Positions 34,056 to 43,495 are shown, counted from the stretch's first letter. The stretch: DNA of 64,000 nucleotides from Deltaproteobacteria bacterium HGW-Deltaproteobacteria-18 (GCA_002841885.1 PHBE01000019.1:1-64000), one strand, 5' to 3'. Notes: generated from the sequence alone by a model not told the origin. Made by a program: numbers and translations.

Positions 34056-34880
34056 TTAAACGTTGATCAGCTGATTTCCCATTTGTTTCAGCATGTTATT
34101 GCGCACTAAACTTTGTCGCCAGACTTGGGGGATAAGATCCCGGCCGTACCATGCGCCAGCCAGCTGGCCGTACGCGGCCAGGGCGCGCGGGCCATGATGG
34201 AGGCATTTCAGGCTGCCCTCGGCAAAGGAATTGCTGTCGGCAAACGCGTTCATGGCCGCCAGCAGGGATGCTGAAGCCGCTGATTCGGATGGAATGGTTT
34301 TTTTTGAGCACAAGGCGGCTATTTCGGGGCTGAGGTCCGGGGGGAGCTCCGGTTGCAGAACCCTCGATTTTTCCGTGGTGCGCAGGGCTTCGAAGATCAT
34401 GAGGGCCAGAAGCCGGCAGGCGTCCAGGCTCTGGGGGGAGGAGTGCGTGGTGGCGGTCGATTTGGCGCATGCGTCGAGCATGGTGTCTTTGGAATCCGTG
34501 AAAAACATGACCACCGGGGCCACTCGGGTCAGACAGGCATCGCCCTGGGTTCGGCTTTCGTCCAGCGGGTTCCAGGTGCGCTCGAAGCGCAGGATGGCCT
34601 GTTTGACGGTTTCGTCTATGAAGTCGCAGGTTTCGGTTGCACTCAGATAGCCGTAGCGGAACCAGCTCGTGTAGCGGACCATCTGGTCACGTTGGTCGAT
34701 TCCACCGATTTCGATCAGGCTCTCGGCCAGGCTGAGAGCCATGGACGTCCCGTCGCCCCAAAGGCCTGGAATCAGAGGCGCATTTTCAGATACGCTGGAG
34801 GGGTTAGATTTTGCCAGCGCCTCGCAGACCGCAAGGCCGACGAGACTTCCAAGGACTTTGTCCGCATCAGGCCTTGGCAC
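34056..34880 (-). CDS. ADP-ribosylglycohydrolase (DraG)-like protein in hyn operon
   Basis: 274 residues. The GTG at 34880 is chosen because AGGAGG lies 9 nt upstream; it overlaps the end of hypC by 14 nt. DraG-fold landmarks are present: VLGSLVGLAVCEAL, LWGDGTSMALSLAESL, YTSWFRYGYLS, GDACLTRVAPV, TTHSSPQSLDACR and AAYGQLAGAWYG. The usual TDDT magnesium motif is GDGT here, so catalysis may be changed or lost. DraG enzymes remove ADP-ribose from proteins; a role in hydrogenase maturation or control is an inference from gene order. Confidence 0.78.
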   Translation of the reverse strand: MPRPDADKVLGSLVGLAVCEALAKSNPSSVSENAPLIPGLWGDGTSMALSLAESLIEIGGIDQRDQMVRYTSWFRYGYLSATETCDFIDETVKQAILRFERTWNPLDESRTQGDACLTRVAPVVMFFTDSKDTMLDACAKSTATTHSSPQSLDACRLLALMIFEALRTTEKSRVLQPELPPDLSPEIAALCSKKTIPSESAASASLLAAMNAFADSNSFAEGSLKCLHHGPRALAAYGQLAGAWYGRDLIPQVWRQSLVRNNMLKQMGNQLINV

Positions 34881-35145
34881 GATCAAGCTCCTCCTGCTCA
34901 TATTTGCGCTGCACCTCGTCGTAGGCGTCGGCCAGTTCGCGCAGGATGGCCAGGGATTGCTGGGCTTCCAGCAGGTCGAGCTTGCGGATGGCGAAGCCAG
35001 CGTGGATGATGACGTAATCGCCAAGGGACGGCTCTCCGTCAAGGAGCATGAGAGATGCGGTGACAAAGGTTTCGCCTTCGCCGACCCGGCACTGTGCGAC
35101 GCCGTTTTCAATGGATTCAATTTTGGCAGGTATGGCCAGACACAT
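34867..35145 (-). CDS. hypC: Hydrogenase maturation chaperone HypC/HupF
   Basis: 92 residues with the conserved N-terminus MCLAIPAKI (Cys2 carries the Fe(CN)2CO unit and binds the large-subunit precursor) and GDYVIIHAGFAIRKLDLLEA. It follows the protease gene by 9 nt within the hyn operon, so it may be a HynA-dedicated chaperone. Confidence 0.95.
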   Translation of the reverse strand: MCLAIPAKIESIENGVAQCRVGEGETFVTASLMLLDGEPSLGDYVIIHAGFAIRKLDLLEAQQSLAILRELADAYDEVQRKYEQEELDRAKA

Positions 35146-35154
35146 GGTGCCTCC

Positions 35155-35652
35155 TTAGTTCGGGGTGCAGGTTCCGCCGGCGGATTCGATTTCCTGGATC
35201 ACGGAATCGATCATGACGGGCATGGACGAGACAGCCGTGGGCGAAAGTTCCAGGGCCATAGAGTCGTAGTCGAAGGGCTCCATGCCGATGACCACGGCTT
35301 CGGGACGGTTCCCGACAATTTCGCACATGCCAAGGGTGTCGACAAGGTCGGTCTGGTGCATGGAATCGCGAAAGGCCAGGCTTTTGCGCAGATCTTCGCC
35401 CATGAGCCGGTATACGGAGCCGGGCTTGTCGTCACAGAGTACCGCGTCGCAGACGATCAGATAGTCCGATTCGATGATCGGGCCCATCAGCCTGGTGCCG
35501 AGGGTTCCGCCATCCATGAGGGTGACGTTGTCCGAAAATTTGTATTTTTCCTGCATCTGCTCAATGCAGCGCACACCGATACCTTCATCAGTGAAAAGAA
35601 TATTGCCCACGCCAAGAACGAGAATGCGTTTTTCTGTCATGAACGTATCCAT
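35155..35652 (-). CDS. hynC: Hydrogenase maturation endopeptidase (HyaD/HynC)
   Basis: 165 residues (start at 35652, or an internal Met at 35640 just before EKRILVLGVGN). Cleaves the C-terminal tail of the large subunit after nickel insertion. The nickel-sensing acidic residues lie in GNILFTDEGIGV (Glu about residue 23) and DAVLCDD (about 71), and a His in DSMHQTD (about 100). The substrate HynA upstream ends ACGVH followed by a 15-residue tail, as required. Operon gene 3. Confidence 0.92.
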   Translation of the reverse strand: MDTFMTEKRILVLGVGNILFTDEGIGVRCIEQMQEKYKFSDNVTLMDGGTLGTRLMGPIIESDYLIVCDAVLCDDKPGSVYRLMGEDLRKSLAFRDSMHQTDLVDTLGMCEIVGNRPEAVVIGMEPFDYDSMALELSPTAVSSMPVMIDSVIQEIESAGGTCTPN

Positions 35653-35705
35653 GTTTTAGGAATTAAAAAGAAATGCTACGCAAATTTGTGGGTTGATTCA
35701 AGACA

Positions 35706-35735
35706 GGAAAGGGCCCCGATTTCGGGGCCCTTGTT
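35706..35735 (-). terminator. Hairpin after hynA
   Basis: AAGGGCCCCG-AAAT-CGGGGCCC on the minus strand, between hynA and hynC. A short T-tract follows, so it may attenuate the maturation genes relative to the structural ones. Confidence 0.75.
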
Positions 35736-35738
35736 CTT

Positions 35739-37448
35739 TTACAGAATCTTGAACTTGCGGACCTGGTTGGTCCTGGAGTCGATGACATGCACGCCGCAGG
35801 CGATGCAGGGGTCAAAGGAGTGCACGGTGCGAAGGATTTCCACCGGACGTTCGGCATCGGCGATGGGCGTGCCGATGAGCGCCTCTTCGACTGCGGACAT
35901 CTTGCCGCCGGAGCAGCGCGGTCCGAAGTTCCAGGTTGAGGGTACGACGAGCTGGAAGTTCTCGATCTTGCCGCCCTTGATCTTGATCCAGTGACTGAGC
36001 GCGCCGCGGGGAGCGTTGACGTAGCCCACGCCTTCGGCTTCGTCGGGCATGGTCCAGTCCTGGTAGATCTTGTTGTTGCCGCTCTTCACGTTCTCGGCCA
36101 GTTCGTTGACCCAGTCCATGAGTTTGTCGGCGATGACCTTGGTCTCGATGCCGCGGGCGGCCGTACGCCCAAGGGTGGAGAAGAGTGCCGGGGCGCCGAC
36201 GCCAAGATAGCCCAGTACGTAGTCAACGAGCTTCTTAACTTCCGGGTGTCCCTTGCCGTAGGCGATCAGAACCGTGGCCAGAGGTCCGGTTTCAACGGAT
36301 TCGCCGTTGTAGCGGGGCGCCTTCATCCAGGAGTAGCGGTCGCGGTCCTCGTAGCTGGTGTACTGCGGTTCGGTCACGCCCGAGTAGGGGTGATGGGCCT
36401 TGTCGCCCTGGTACCAGCTGTGACGGACGTGTTCCTCGATCAGCTTGGGATCGAAATTGCCGACTCCGGCGATGTTGCGGTTCATGATCACGCCCTGGGG
36501 AATCCAGCGGCTGTTCATGTCGTTCTCGACGGAGGGGAATTCGCCGAAGCTCAGGAAGTTGGTGGTGCCGCCGATGCCGGCCCAATCCTTGTAGTAGGAT
36601 GCCACGGCCAGCAGGTCCGGGATGTAGCATTCGTCGATGAACTGCTTGGTCTCCTGGAACAGGCCCACGAATTCGGCGATGCGTTCGTCGGTCAGACTTT
36701 CGTAACAGGTCACGCCGCCGACCACGGTGAACTGGGTGTGCGGGTTCTTGGCTCCGAAAACGGCCATGGCGCGGGCGGCCTTGACCTGCAGGTGCAGGGC
36801 TTCAAGGTAGTGCGCGGTGGCGATGAGGTTGACTTCCGCTGGGAGATAGTAGGCCTTGTGTCCGCCCAGGAAGTAGGCGTTGGTGAAAATGCCGAGCTGG
36901 CCGGAATCGACCAGGCCCTTGACCTTGTCCTGCACGGCTTTCAAGTCTTCGGCCTTGGTCACGCGGGTCGAGATGGAGTTGGCGATGGATGCGGCCTTTT
37001 TGGGGTCGGCGGTCAGCGCGCCGGTGACATCCACCCAGTCCAGGGCGTGCAGATGATAGAAATGCACGATGTGGTCATGCAGGAACTGGGCTGCCAGCAC
37101 CAGGTTGCGGATGAGGCGTGCGTTGTCGGGCAGGTTCGCATCCACGCCGACGGCATTGTCCACGCAACGGGTGGAAGCCAGGGCGTGGGTGTAGGTGCAG
37201 ACACCGCAGGAGCGCTGGGTGAAATGCTGCGCGTCGCGGGGATCGCGGCCCTTCAGGATCAGTTCCAGTCCGCGGAAAAGCTGGGAGCTTGACCAGACAT
37301 TGGTGACCTTGCCCTGGTCCACTTCGACTTCGATCTTGAGGTGACCTTCGATGCGGGTCACCGGGTCCACGATGATGGGTCCCTTGAAGGTTGTATCCAT
37401 TGGGGTGGCTATAACACCCGGAGCTTGGTTGGGTTTGCAACCGGACAT
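35739..37448 (-). CDS. hynA: Periplasmic [NiFe] hydrogenase large subunit
   Basis: 569 residues, group 1 uptake type. N-terminal GPIIVDPVTRIEGHLKIEVE, the first nickel-ligand motif RSCGVCTYTHA (about residues 79-89), LGRTAARGIET, and the C-terminal ligand motif SFDPCIACGVH (about 544-554) followed by the cleavable tail. The codon at the position where NiFeSe enzymes carry selenocysteine is TGC, so this is the Cys form. GAGGAG precedes the ATG. Translocates with the Tat-bearing small subunit. Some Desulfovibrio literature swaps the hynA/hynB names. Confidence 0.97.
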   Translation of the reverse strand: MSGCKPNQAPGVIATPMDTTFKGPIIVDPVTRIEGHLKIEVEVDQGKVTNVWSSSQLFRGLELILKGRDPRDAQHFTQRSCGVCTYTHALASTRCVDNAVGVDANLPDNARLIRNLVLAAQFLHDHIVHFYHLHALDWVDVTGALTADPKKAASIANSISTRVTKAEDLKAVQDKVKGLVDSGQLGIFTNAYFLGGHKAYYLPAEVNLIATAHYLEALHLQVKAARAMAVFGAKNPHTQFTVVGGVTCYESLTDERIAEFVGLFQETKQFIDECYIPDLLAVASYYKDWAGIGGTTNFLSFGEFPSVENDMNSRWIPQGVIMNRNIAGVGNFDPKLIEEHVRHSWYQGDKAHHPYSGVTEPQYTSYEDRDRYSWMKAPRYNGESVETGPLATVLIAYGKGHPEVKKLVDYVLGYLGVGAPALFSTLGRTAARGIETKVIADKLMDWVNELAENVKSGNNKIYQDWTMPDEAEGVGYVNAPRGALSHWIKIKGGKIENFQLVVPSTWNFGPRCSGGKMSAVEEALIGTPIADAERPVEILRTVHSFDPCIACGVHVIDSRTNQVRKFKIL

Positions 37449-37499
37449 ATGTACTCTCCTCTGATTTCAGTAAATGTTGAGCCTTGAGCAACAGCCTTC

Positions 37500-38459
37500 T
37501 TATGCTTCTTCGTAGAAGGGGGAAGCGGCGTCCCAGAAATCGGGTTCACTACAGCCGATACAGGGATGACCGGCCTGAACCGGCCAGTTCGTCTGATTGA
37601 ACTTGACCTTGGGGCAGTTGTTGTAGGTCATGGGGCCTTTGCAGCCGAGCTGGTACAGACACCAGCCCTTGCGGGCCTCTTCCGAATCAAAGGAGGGCGC
37701 GAACTCGCCGGCCTCGTAATGGGGCAGACGTTCGCACTGTTCGTGTACGGTTTCACCGAAGAACATGATCGGACGGTTGATGTCGTCCATTTCGGGGATG
37801 GCCAGGCTATGGGTCAGGAGATGAACGATGGTCCCGACCAGGTTGTAGGGGTTGGGAGGACAGCCGGGGATGTTCACTGCATTGACGCCCAGATGCTTGA
37901 GTGCGTCGTTGATGCCCTTGGCCTCGGTCGGGTTGGGGCTCGCAGCCTGTACGCCGCCGTAGGTGGCGCAGGTGCCGTAGGAAATCACGGCGATTGCCTT
38001 GGGCAGGATTTCGGAGTTGATTTCAAGCATGGTGCGACCGCCGACCATGCCGTAAATGCCGTTGTCCTTGGTCGGGATGGCGCCTTCAACAACGCAGAGG
38101 AAGCCGTTTGGAGAGTTCACTGCCGCGTGCAGTGCTTCTTCCGCCTTGTGACCGGCAGCTGCCATGATGGTTTCATGGTAGTCAAGGCTGATAGTGTCCA
38201 GAATCAGGTCGTCGATAAAGGGACGAACAGCGCGGAGAATGGATTCAGAGCAGCCTGTGCATTCCGCGTTATGCAGCCAGACCACGGAAGGACGCTTGGG
38301 AGAAGTCAGCGCCAGGGCGATTTTGTTGGCGAATGACGCCTCCATACCCATGACCGCTGCGATTGTGGTACAGAACTTCATGAAATCTCGGCGTGAGACC
38401 CCACTTTTTTCCAACCGCTCTTCGGCCCCGGGTTTGCCTAAACCTACAGAAACCTTCAT
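37500..38459 (-). CDS. hynB: Periplasmic [NiFe] hydrogenase small subunit, Tat signal
   Basis: 319 residues. Twin-arginine signal SRRDFMKFC (about residues 22-30) then a hydrophobic stretch; mature part [18 protein letters not shown] (proximal cluster), [23 protein letters not shown], and C-terminal cluster ligands in [18 protein letters not shown] and [13 protein letters not shown]. Carries three Fe-S clusters passing electrons to cytochrome c3. First gene of hynBAC-hypC-draG-like. No membrane anchor, so soluble periplasmic. Confidence 0.97.
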   Translation of the reverse strand: MKVSVGLGKPGAEERLEKSGVSRRDFMKFCTTIAAVMGMEASFANKIALALTSPKRPSVVWLHNAECTGCSESILRAVRPFIDDLILDTISLDYHETIMAAAGHKAEEALHAAVNSPNGFLCVVEGAIPTKDNGIYGMVGGRTMLEINSEILPKAIAVISYGTCATYGGVQAASPNPTEAKGINDALKHLGVNAVNIPGCPPNPYNLVGTIVHLLTHSLAIPEMDDINRPIMFFGETVHEQCERLPHYEAGEFAPSFDSEEARKGWCLYQLGCKGPMTYNNCPKVKFNQTNWPVQAGHPCIGCSEPDFWDAASPFYEEA

Positions 38460-38517
38460 AACACACCTCCATCAGTGTATGAATAAAAGACAGGCAACAA
38501 TTGTTGTTGACCTGTCA

Positions 38518-38577
38518 TGTCCACAATCGGTTTGGATGTTCGTCAGATTCGTGTTGTCGACTCGTGGTGTCCACAAT
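38518..38577. promoter_or_regulatory. Two TGTCCACAAT motifs upstream of hydrogenase operon
   Basis: TGTCCACAAT at 38518-38527 and 38568-38577, exactly 50 bp apart, each preceded by GTTG(A/T)C. They lie 60-120 bp before hynB. The reverse complement ATTGTGGACA occurs at the Rrf2 promoter (5297-5306). Likely a shared regulator site (inference). The rest of the 540-bp gap to 38998 is AT-rich with nothing else recognised. Confidence 0.5.
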
Positions 38578-38998
38578 CAGCAAGGATACTCTTGAATATT
38601 TCCTTTTCTTTCTCGTTACATGGCTATGTATTGGAGGTCAATACATAGTATGAAAATAATGATGTAGTATCGCAATTTTAGATATAAAAAGGGTTACGCA
38701 TCACGGGGGCTGATTTGAATGCACGCGTGTTATTTTTTAAGTATCGGTGTTACTGACTGGGCGGTCACATTGCCTCTGCTGGCCTGAGTATTTCTTCAGG
38801 CCTGTTCTGATTCGGATGCGTCGAGGCCGTGCCTGATTGGCGGCTTTTATCCGTTATGACGGGTTTGCCCGGGTTCTTTGGATTTCCGGGGAAGGGCTTT
38901 CCCATTCTTGAACTTAGGCAAAAGGCTGCGTAGTGATGTCATTGTCTCGCCACGATGGGCCCCGGATGTTCGTCAATCCCTTTGCAAGGAGTTGTAAT

Positions 38999-39658
38999 AT
39001 GGACAAGCAGATAATTCTCGACGCCTTCATGTTTCGTCACGCCTGCAAGGAATTCGACCCGAAGATCAAGATCTCCGATGAGGATTTTTTGTTCGTTCTT
39101 GAAACCGCACGTTTGTCCCCAAGTTCCTTCGGATTCGAACCCTGGCAGTTTCTGGTTGTCCAGGACATGAATTTTCGCAGGAAACTCCTGCCGCACACCT
39201 GGGGAGGCAAGGGGCAGATCCCAACGGCGAGTCATTTTCTGGTCTGCCTGGCCATGAAGACACCCCTGCTCAAGTTCGACAGTGTCGGCATCGCGGATTT
39301 CATGCGCCAGATCCAGGAATTGCCCGAGGATCGCATCACCGCCCGCACGGAATATTACGCCACTTTCCAGCAGTCGGATTTTCGCCTTCTGGACAGCGAC
39401 CGGGCCATGTTCGACTGGGCCTGCAAGCAGTGCTACATCGCCCAGGCCAACATGATGACGGCGGCGGCGCTCATCGGCATCGATTCCTGTCCCATCGAAG
39501 GCTATGCGCAGGACAAGGTGGACGAGGTGCTGGCGGAGGATTTCGGCGTGGATCTGGACGAGTACGGAGTGGCTTACATGCTTGCGTTCGGCTACCGGGC
39601 CAAACCGCCGAAGCGCAAGACGCGCAGACCTCTTGAACAGATGGTGCGCTGGTTCTAG
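38999..39658 (+). CDS. Nitroreductase family flavoprotein
   Basis: 219 residues. FMN-dependent NAD(P)H oxidoreductase fold: FMFRHACKEFDPKIKISDEDF, ETARLSPSSFGFEPWQFLVV (FMN phosphate site), AQANMMTAAALIGIDSCPIEGY and AFGYRAKPPKRKTRRPLEQMV. The ATG at 38999 follows AAGGAG. Substrate in the cell unknown. Followed directly by a TPR gene (TAG-ATG with no gap). Confidence 0.93.
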   Translation: MDKQIILDAFMFRHACKEFDPKIKISDEDFLFVLETARLSPSSFGFEPWQFLVVQDMNFRRKLLPHTWGGKGQIPTASHFLVCLAMKTPLLKFDSVGIADFMRQIQELPEDRITARTEYYATFQQSDFRLLDSDRAMFDWACKQCYIAQANMMTAAALIGIDSCPIEGYAQDKVDEVLAEDFGVDLDEYGVAYMLAFGYRAKPPKRKTRRPLEQMVRWF

Positions 39659-40468
39659 ATGTCCAGAAACACGCCGGAAGAAGAGAATATCGTGGCTGAA
39701 GACTACTCCATTGCCGAAGTTTCCAAATACTGCATGGCTACGGACCTGGGACTCGAGTGCGTCTGCTCGAAGCGGTCCTCGGTCACCATTGGTACGGGTA
39801 CCACCTCCAAAAAGGAGGACAGTACACTCTACTACTATGCCAAGCAGATCGATGACGAGCTTTTGGCCCTGCAGTCCCTAAATGCCCACTGGGCGCCTTC
39901 GGGTCCGGCTCTGGAAGTGACCATGGAGGAGCTCATTACCCAGTATCAGCCTGAAGTGGACATGTTCCTGAAGCAGGTCAAACCCGTCATCCAGAAAATT
40001 GCCAAGGCCGTGGCCAAGGGCGACCGCCACCGGAAAAACGGAGAGCCCTATTCGGCGGCCATGGAGTACAACAACGCCTTGGGGCTGGATGAACAAAACG
40101 TCCGCGCCATGTTCGGCCTGGGGCTTACCTATCTGCAATACAATCAGCATGACAAGGCTGCGACGGTTTTCGAACAGCTCATCGCCCTGGACGGGTTTGC
40201 CTCGGCGGAGTTCAAGCATCTCTTCAATCAGTTCGGGATCGAACTGCGCAAGCAGGACATGCTGGACCATGCCTGCCGTTATTATTCCCGGGCCATAGAA
40301 GTTTGCGCCACGGACGAAAACCTCTATTTCAACCTGGCCCGGGCCTTTGTTCAGGGGAGCAGGCTCGGCGAGGCGGAAAATGCCCTGGAGAAGTGTCTGA
40401 GCATCAATCCCGGGCATGAGGAAGGCCAGAAGTTCAAGAAGTATCTGGGTGCGCTGTCCCTGAGCTGA
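39659..40468 (+). CDS. TPR protein coupled to nitroreductase
   Basis: 269 residues. The N-terminal 90 residues are unlike TPR and contain a CxC (LECVCSK). Three or more TPR units follow (about residues 118-255; PYSAAMEYNNALGLDEQNVR, LYFNLARAFVQGSRLGEAEN). Soluble. The start codon follows the preceding stop directly, so it is co-translated with the nitroreductase. Function unknown. Nothing firm is seen between 40469 and 40750. Confidence 0.8.
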   Translation: MSRNTPEEENIVAEDYSIAEVSKYCMATDLGLECVCSKRSSVTIGTGTTSKKEDSTLYYYAKQIDDELLALQSLNAHWAPSGPALEVTMEELITQYQPEVDMFLKQVKPVIQKIAKAVAKGDRHRKNGEPYSAAMEYNNALGLDEQNVRAMFGLGLTYLQYNQHDKAATVFEQLIALDGFASAEFKHLFNQFGIELRKQDMLDHACRYYSRAIEVCATDENLYFNLARAFVQGSRLGEAENALEKCLSINPGHEEGQKFKKYLGALSLS

Positions 40469-40750
40469 TCAGTGCCCCGTGCGCAGTTCGTGAATGCCCG
40501 CGCCCGGCAGCGGCGTGAGCATGATCGGTCCCGAGCCGGTCACATCCACCCAGCCGAAATGCCTCAAGCCATGCCCCATGATCGTGATTCCCGCCGACCC
40601 GTCAGAATATTATCGTAAAATTCAGAGCGAATAGGCTTTTCCCCGGCTGCAGGAGAGTTTGCGGTTCAGGCTCCCCGCCGTTGCGGCGTGGATGGAGATC
40701 CCGAGCAAACCATTTTGGGGCTCAGGCGGAGCGTGGTCATGGCCTGCGGG

Positions 40751-41182
40751 TCATTTCGGAGTCGGGTCATGCAGAGACATGTGCATGTGAGGGATGCCCG
40801 CCTCTTCGAACTCCTCCCCGCAGGCGGTGAAGCCGTGCCTGCGGTAGAAGCCCATGGCCCTGGTCTGGGCGTGAAGCTCGAAGCTGGTAAAGCCGTCCTT
40901 GCGGCACTGCTCCAGCATGAATTGCAGGAGTTTTGCGCCCATTCCCCGGCCGCGCCAGGCGCGGCGTACGGCCAGACGCTGCAGGAAGGCCCGGTCGCCC
41001 TGGTAGCGGATGCGGCCGCAAGCCACGGGCTCGTCGTCGATTTCGCCGAGAATGTGCAGGGCCGAAGCGTCATGCTTGTCCATTTCGTCGGCATACGCGA
41101 TGCCCTGCTCCTCCATGAACACGATGGCACGGATCATCATCACCCGAAGCAGGTCTTCGGGCAGACTCACGCGTTTGAACAT
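40751..41182 (-). CDS. GNAT family N-acetyltransferase
   Basis: 143 residues. Acetyl-CoA binding motif A in LQRLAVRRAWRGRGMGAKLL (about residues 67-86, R-x-x-G-x-G/A), motif B in HAQTRAMGFYRRHGFTACGEEF. ElaA/YjcF-like subgroup by pattern (VFMEEQGIAYADEMDKHD). Acceptor unknown. Confidence 0.92.
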   Translation of the reverse strand: MFKRVSLPEDLLRVMMIRAIVFMEEQGIAYADEMDKHDASALHILGEIDDEPVACGRIRYQGDRAFLQRLAVRRAWRGRGMGAKLLQFMLEQCRKDGFTSFELHAQTRAMGFYRRHGFTACGEEFEEAGIPHMHMSLHDPTPK

Positions 41183-41196
41183 GTGGTGCTTCCTGT

Positions 41197-41220
41197 GCGC
41201 CGGGCCCTCAGGCCCGGCGC
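41197..41220. terminator. 10-bp perfect hairpin
   Basis: GCGCCGGGCC-CTCA-GGCCCGGCGC just 3' of the large membrane protein gene and just 5' of the GNAT start on the same strand. Confidence 0.75.
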
Positions 41221-41230
41221 GGGTTTATTG

Positions 41231-43495
41231 CTATTTGGCAGGTCCGGCCGGCGCGGCTTCGGACTTCTGGGGAGCCGGTGCCGTCGTCTCCGCCGGAGCC
41301 GGGGCATCCTTGGTGGTGTTGGCCTGTTCGCTCAAAAAAAGCGGACGCGCATTGGCAAAGATCTGCTGGATATAGCCCTTGTCCCAGGCCATCCCAAGGG
41401 CCACGAAAAGGGCCAGCAACACGGCCCATTTTTTCCAGGGCGTCTTTTTGTCCGCAAAGGGGTCTACGGTGGAACGCTTGGCGCCCATGGGCAGTTCGGC
41501 GAGGGTGGTCAGGGTGGTCCCGAAGGGGATGTTGATGCGGGCCTTGGTGTTCACGGCCCAGCCGCCTGCATCGAGAATGGGAGCCAGATTGCGCTGGCGG
41601 AGTTTCAGGTAGGCGATGATCATGGACGGGCCCGAAATCATGAGCACGAGGCCGCCGACAACCAGTGGCATCTGCCACACGGGCATGGTCAGAAATCCGC
41701 TCATGACCGAGGCCAAGGCCGTTCCAAGAGCGCCAAGGGCGAGGCCGATGGCCGCGAAGATGCCGGCGAACTTGCCCACGTCGAAGGGCGTTGGCGGCTT
41801 GGCTGGGTCCGCACCCGGGGCCATGCCCGACAGCTTCGATCCGGCGGCCGTGTCCACGGCGCTGTCCTTGGCCGCCGCGAATTTCGCGATCTGCTCCCCG
41901 ATCATGCGCCCGATGCGTTTGTAGGGCGAAAGAAAGGCCTGGCGCACGCTGATGGGATGCTCGACAATCTTGACGATGGTCGCGTCCCAGTCATTTCCGT
42001 TGCGGTCATAGAAGATGCCGTTACGACCGACCATGAGGTTGTCGGAGTCGCCTCCGGTGAAGGCCGCCGCGATATGCATCTGTTCCGTGCTGCCCCGCCG
42101 CGTGCAGCGGCAGTAGGTCAGATAGGTCTGGCTCAAGGCGGCCAGGGTGGCGTGCGTGTCGGGACTTGCCACGCGCACGCAGAGTTCGCAGGCCCGGCCG
42201 TCCAGATACAGTGTACCCGCCTGGAAAATGGCCTTGCGGTCCTGGGCGTAGAAATCCCGAAAGGCCACGAAATTGTTGAGCAGAACCAGAAGATCGCGGG
42301 TGAAGTGCACAAGCCTTGTGACTCCTTCGAAACTCTCCACCTGTTCGGCCAGGCTCAAATCCTCAAAGATGATCTTTTCCAGCTCCCTGCGGCTGTCGCC
42401 AGCCAGCAGTTCCTGCAGACGGGCGGTTCCAAGGCTTTCCACCTCGGCTCCGGCCTTGGCGGCCAGCCAGTCTTCGTGGGCCTTGAGAGTGTATTTTACC
42501 TGTTCCCACCGGGACTGCTCCAAGCTTTCCACATCCCCGAAAAGAGGGATGACCACCAGAGTCTTGAATGTCGCCAGGGCTTGCGTCCAGGCGGGATTGA
42601 CGCCCGCCTCAAGGGGCAGGGGGCGATTTGCCTCGATTCGCGCCACGGGGAAGTGCGCAAGGTCCGCATCCAGGCGCAGCTCATGGGGCGAGATGGCTTC
42701 GTAGGCGGCCAGGGCGGGGCTGAGCGCTTCTTCGGCTCTGGGATCGTATGCGGCCAGGTTGCAGCGGGTGAAGTAGTCGTCCAGCTTGGCCTGCAGGGCA
42801 TTAACGGCGTCTCGCGCCGCCGTGGTGTTTTCTCCGAAGGGCAGGATTGTCTGGGCATTCTCCAGCGCTAGGCTCTGCCACTGAACGTGGAGGGCGGCAG
42901 CCTGGTAGAACGCCTCGACCTGCTCCGCGCCGATGCCCGGCGAGCCGCCGCGATCCTGTACGCTGCCCACACAGGCCATGATTTCCTCAATGAGCGCCTG
43001 TGTGGCTTGGTCGTGGGCCGATATGGGGGTTATCACCCCGTCTCCATTGAAAGGTGATTCGTGCAGCAGTGCCTCCGTGCCGGCCACCTGCTCGATGGTG
43101 ATGGCTTCGGCCCCTTCCTGGCCCAGAAAATTCTGGATCTGTCTGGCCGAGGCAAGAAGCCGCTGGCCTTCGGGGATGGAGGAATCTATGGCCGCGAGCG
43201 GCAAGGAGGAGCTTCCGGCCATGAGGGGACGAAGATCGCGCAGCACCATGCACACCCATTTCACGGCGGCCAGGATTTCAGGGACTCTGACCCGGCCGTC
43301 GCCATCGGTGTCGAGCATGGACAGGGTGCGCGGATCGAATTCGAGTCCGTCCACCGGGCAGCTCAAGGCTGCCCAAAGTTTCTGATCGAGTTCTCCAAGA
43401 TGAAGAAGATCTTCGGAAGTATCGAGGCGAACCTGATCAAAACCGCCGAGGCGGAAAAAACGCCAGCGGTGCGAGGGTGACGGGCCTGTCTCCAT
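41231..43495 (-). CDS. Large conserved hypothetical membrane protein with EF-hand
   Basis: 754 residues. An EF-hand-like loop DTDGDGRVRVPEI (about residues 62-74) near the N-terminus and a looser one at FNGDGVITPI (about 149-158), a long helical cytoplasmic-type region, then three hydrophobic segments (about 590-612, 618-640 and 695-712) and a Pro/Ala-rich tail. AAGGAG precedes the ATG. I recognise no enzymatic domain. Similar proteins occur in Desulfovibrio-type genomes, but no role is known to me. Confidence 0.75.
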   Translation of the reverse strand: METGPSPSHRWRFFRLGGFDQVRLDTSEDLLHLGELDQKLWAALSCPVDGLEFDPRTLSMLDTDGDGRVRVPEILAAVKWVCMVLRDLRPLMAGSSSLPLAAIDSSIPEGQRLLASARQIQNFLGQEGAEAITIEQVAGTEALLHESPFNGDGVITPISAHDQATQALIEEIMACVGSVQDRGGSPGIGAEQVEAFYQAAALHVQWQSLALENAQTILPFGENTTAARDAVNALQAKLDDYFTRCNLAAYDPRAEEALSPALAAYEAISPHELRLDADLAHFPVARIEANRPLPLEAGVNPAWTQALATFKTLVVIPLFGDVESLEQSRWEQVKYTLKAHEDWLAAKAGAEVESLGTARLQELLAGDSRRELEKIIFEDLSLAEQVESFEGVTRLVHFTRDLLVLLNNFVAFRDFYAQDRKAIFQAGTLYLDGRACELCVRVASPDTHATLAALSQTYLTYCRCTRRGSTEQMHIAAAFTGGDSDNLMVGRNGIFYDRNGNDWDATIVKIVEHPISVRQAFLSPYKRIGRMIGEQIAKFAAAKDSAVDTAAGSKLSGMAPGADPAKPPTPFDVGKFAGIFAAIGLALGALGTALASVMSGFLTMPVWQMPLVVGGLVLMISGPSMIIAYLKLRQRNLAPILDAGGWAVNTKARINIPFGTTLTTLAELPMGAKRSTVDPFADKKTPWKKWAVLLALFVALGMAWDKGYIQQIFANARPLFLSEQANTTKDAPAPAETTAPAPQKSEAAPAGPAK

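Noticed and set aside
35739..37448. NiFeSe hydrogenase
   Set aside because: The codon at the selenocysteine position is TGC, and the small subunit matches the D. fructosovorans/D. gigas [NiFe] type.
40469..40579. 36-aa minus-strand gene (MGHGLRHFGWVDV...)
   Set aside because: Reads plausibly but is very short, has no ribosome binding site I can see and abuts the TPR stop; may be a gene remnant.
40688..42871. 727-aa plus-strand frame
   Set aside because: Long open antisense frame over the GNAT and large membrane protein genes, a usual effect of high GC.
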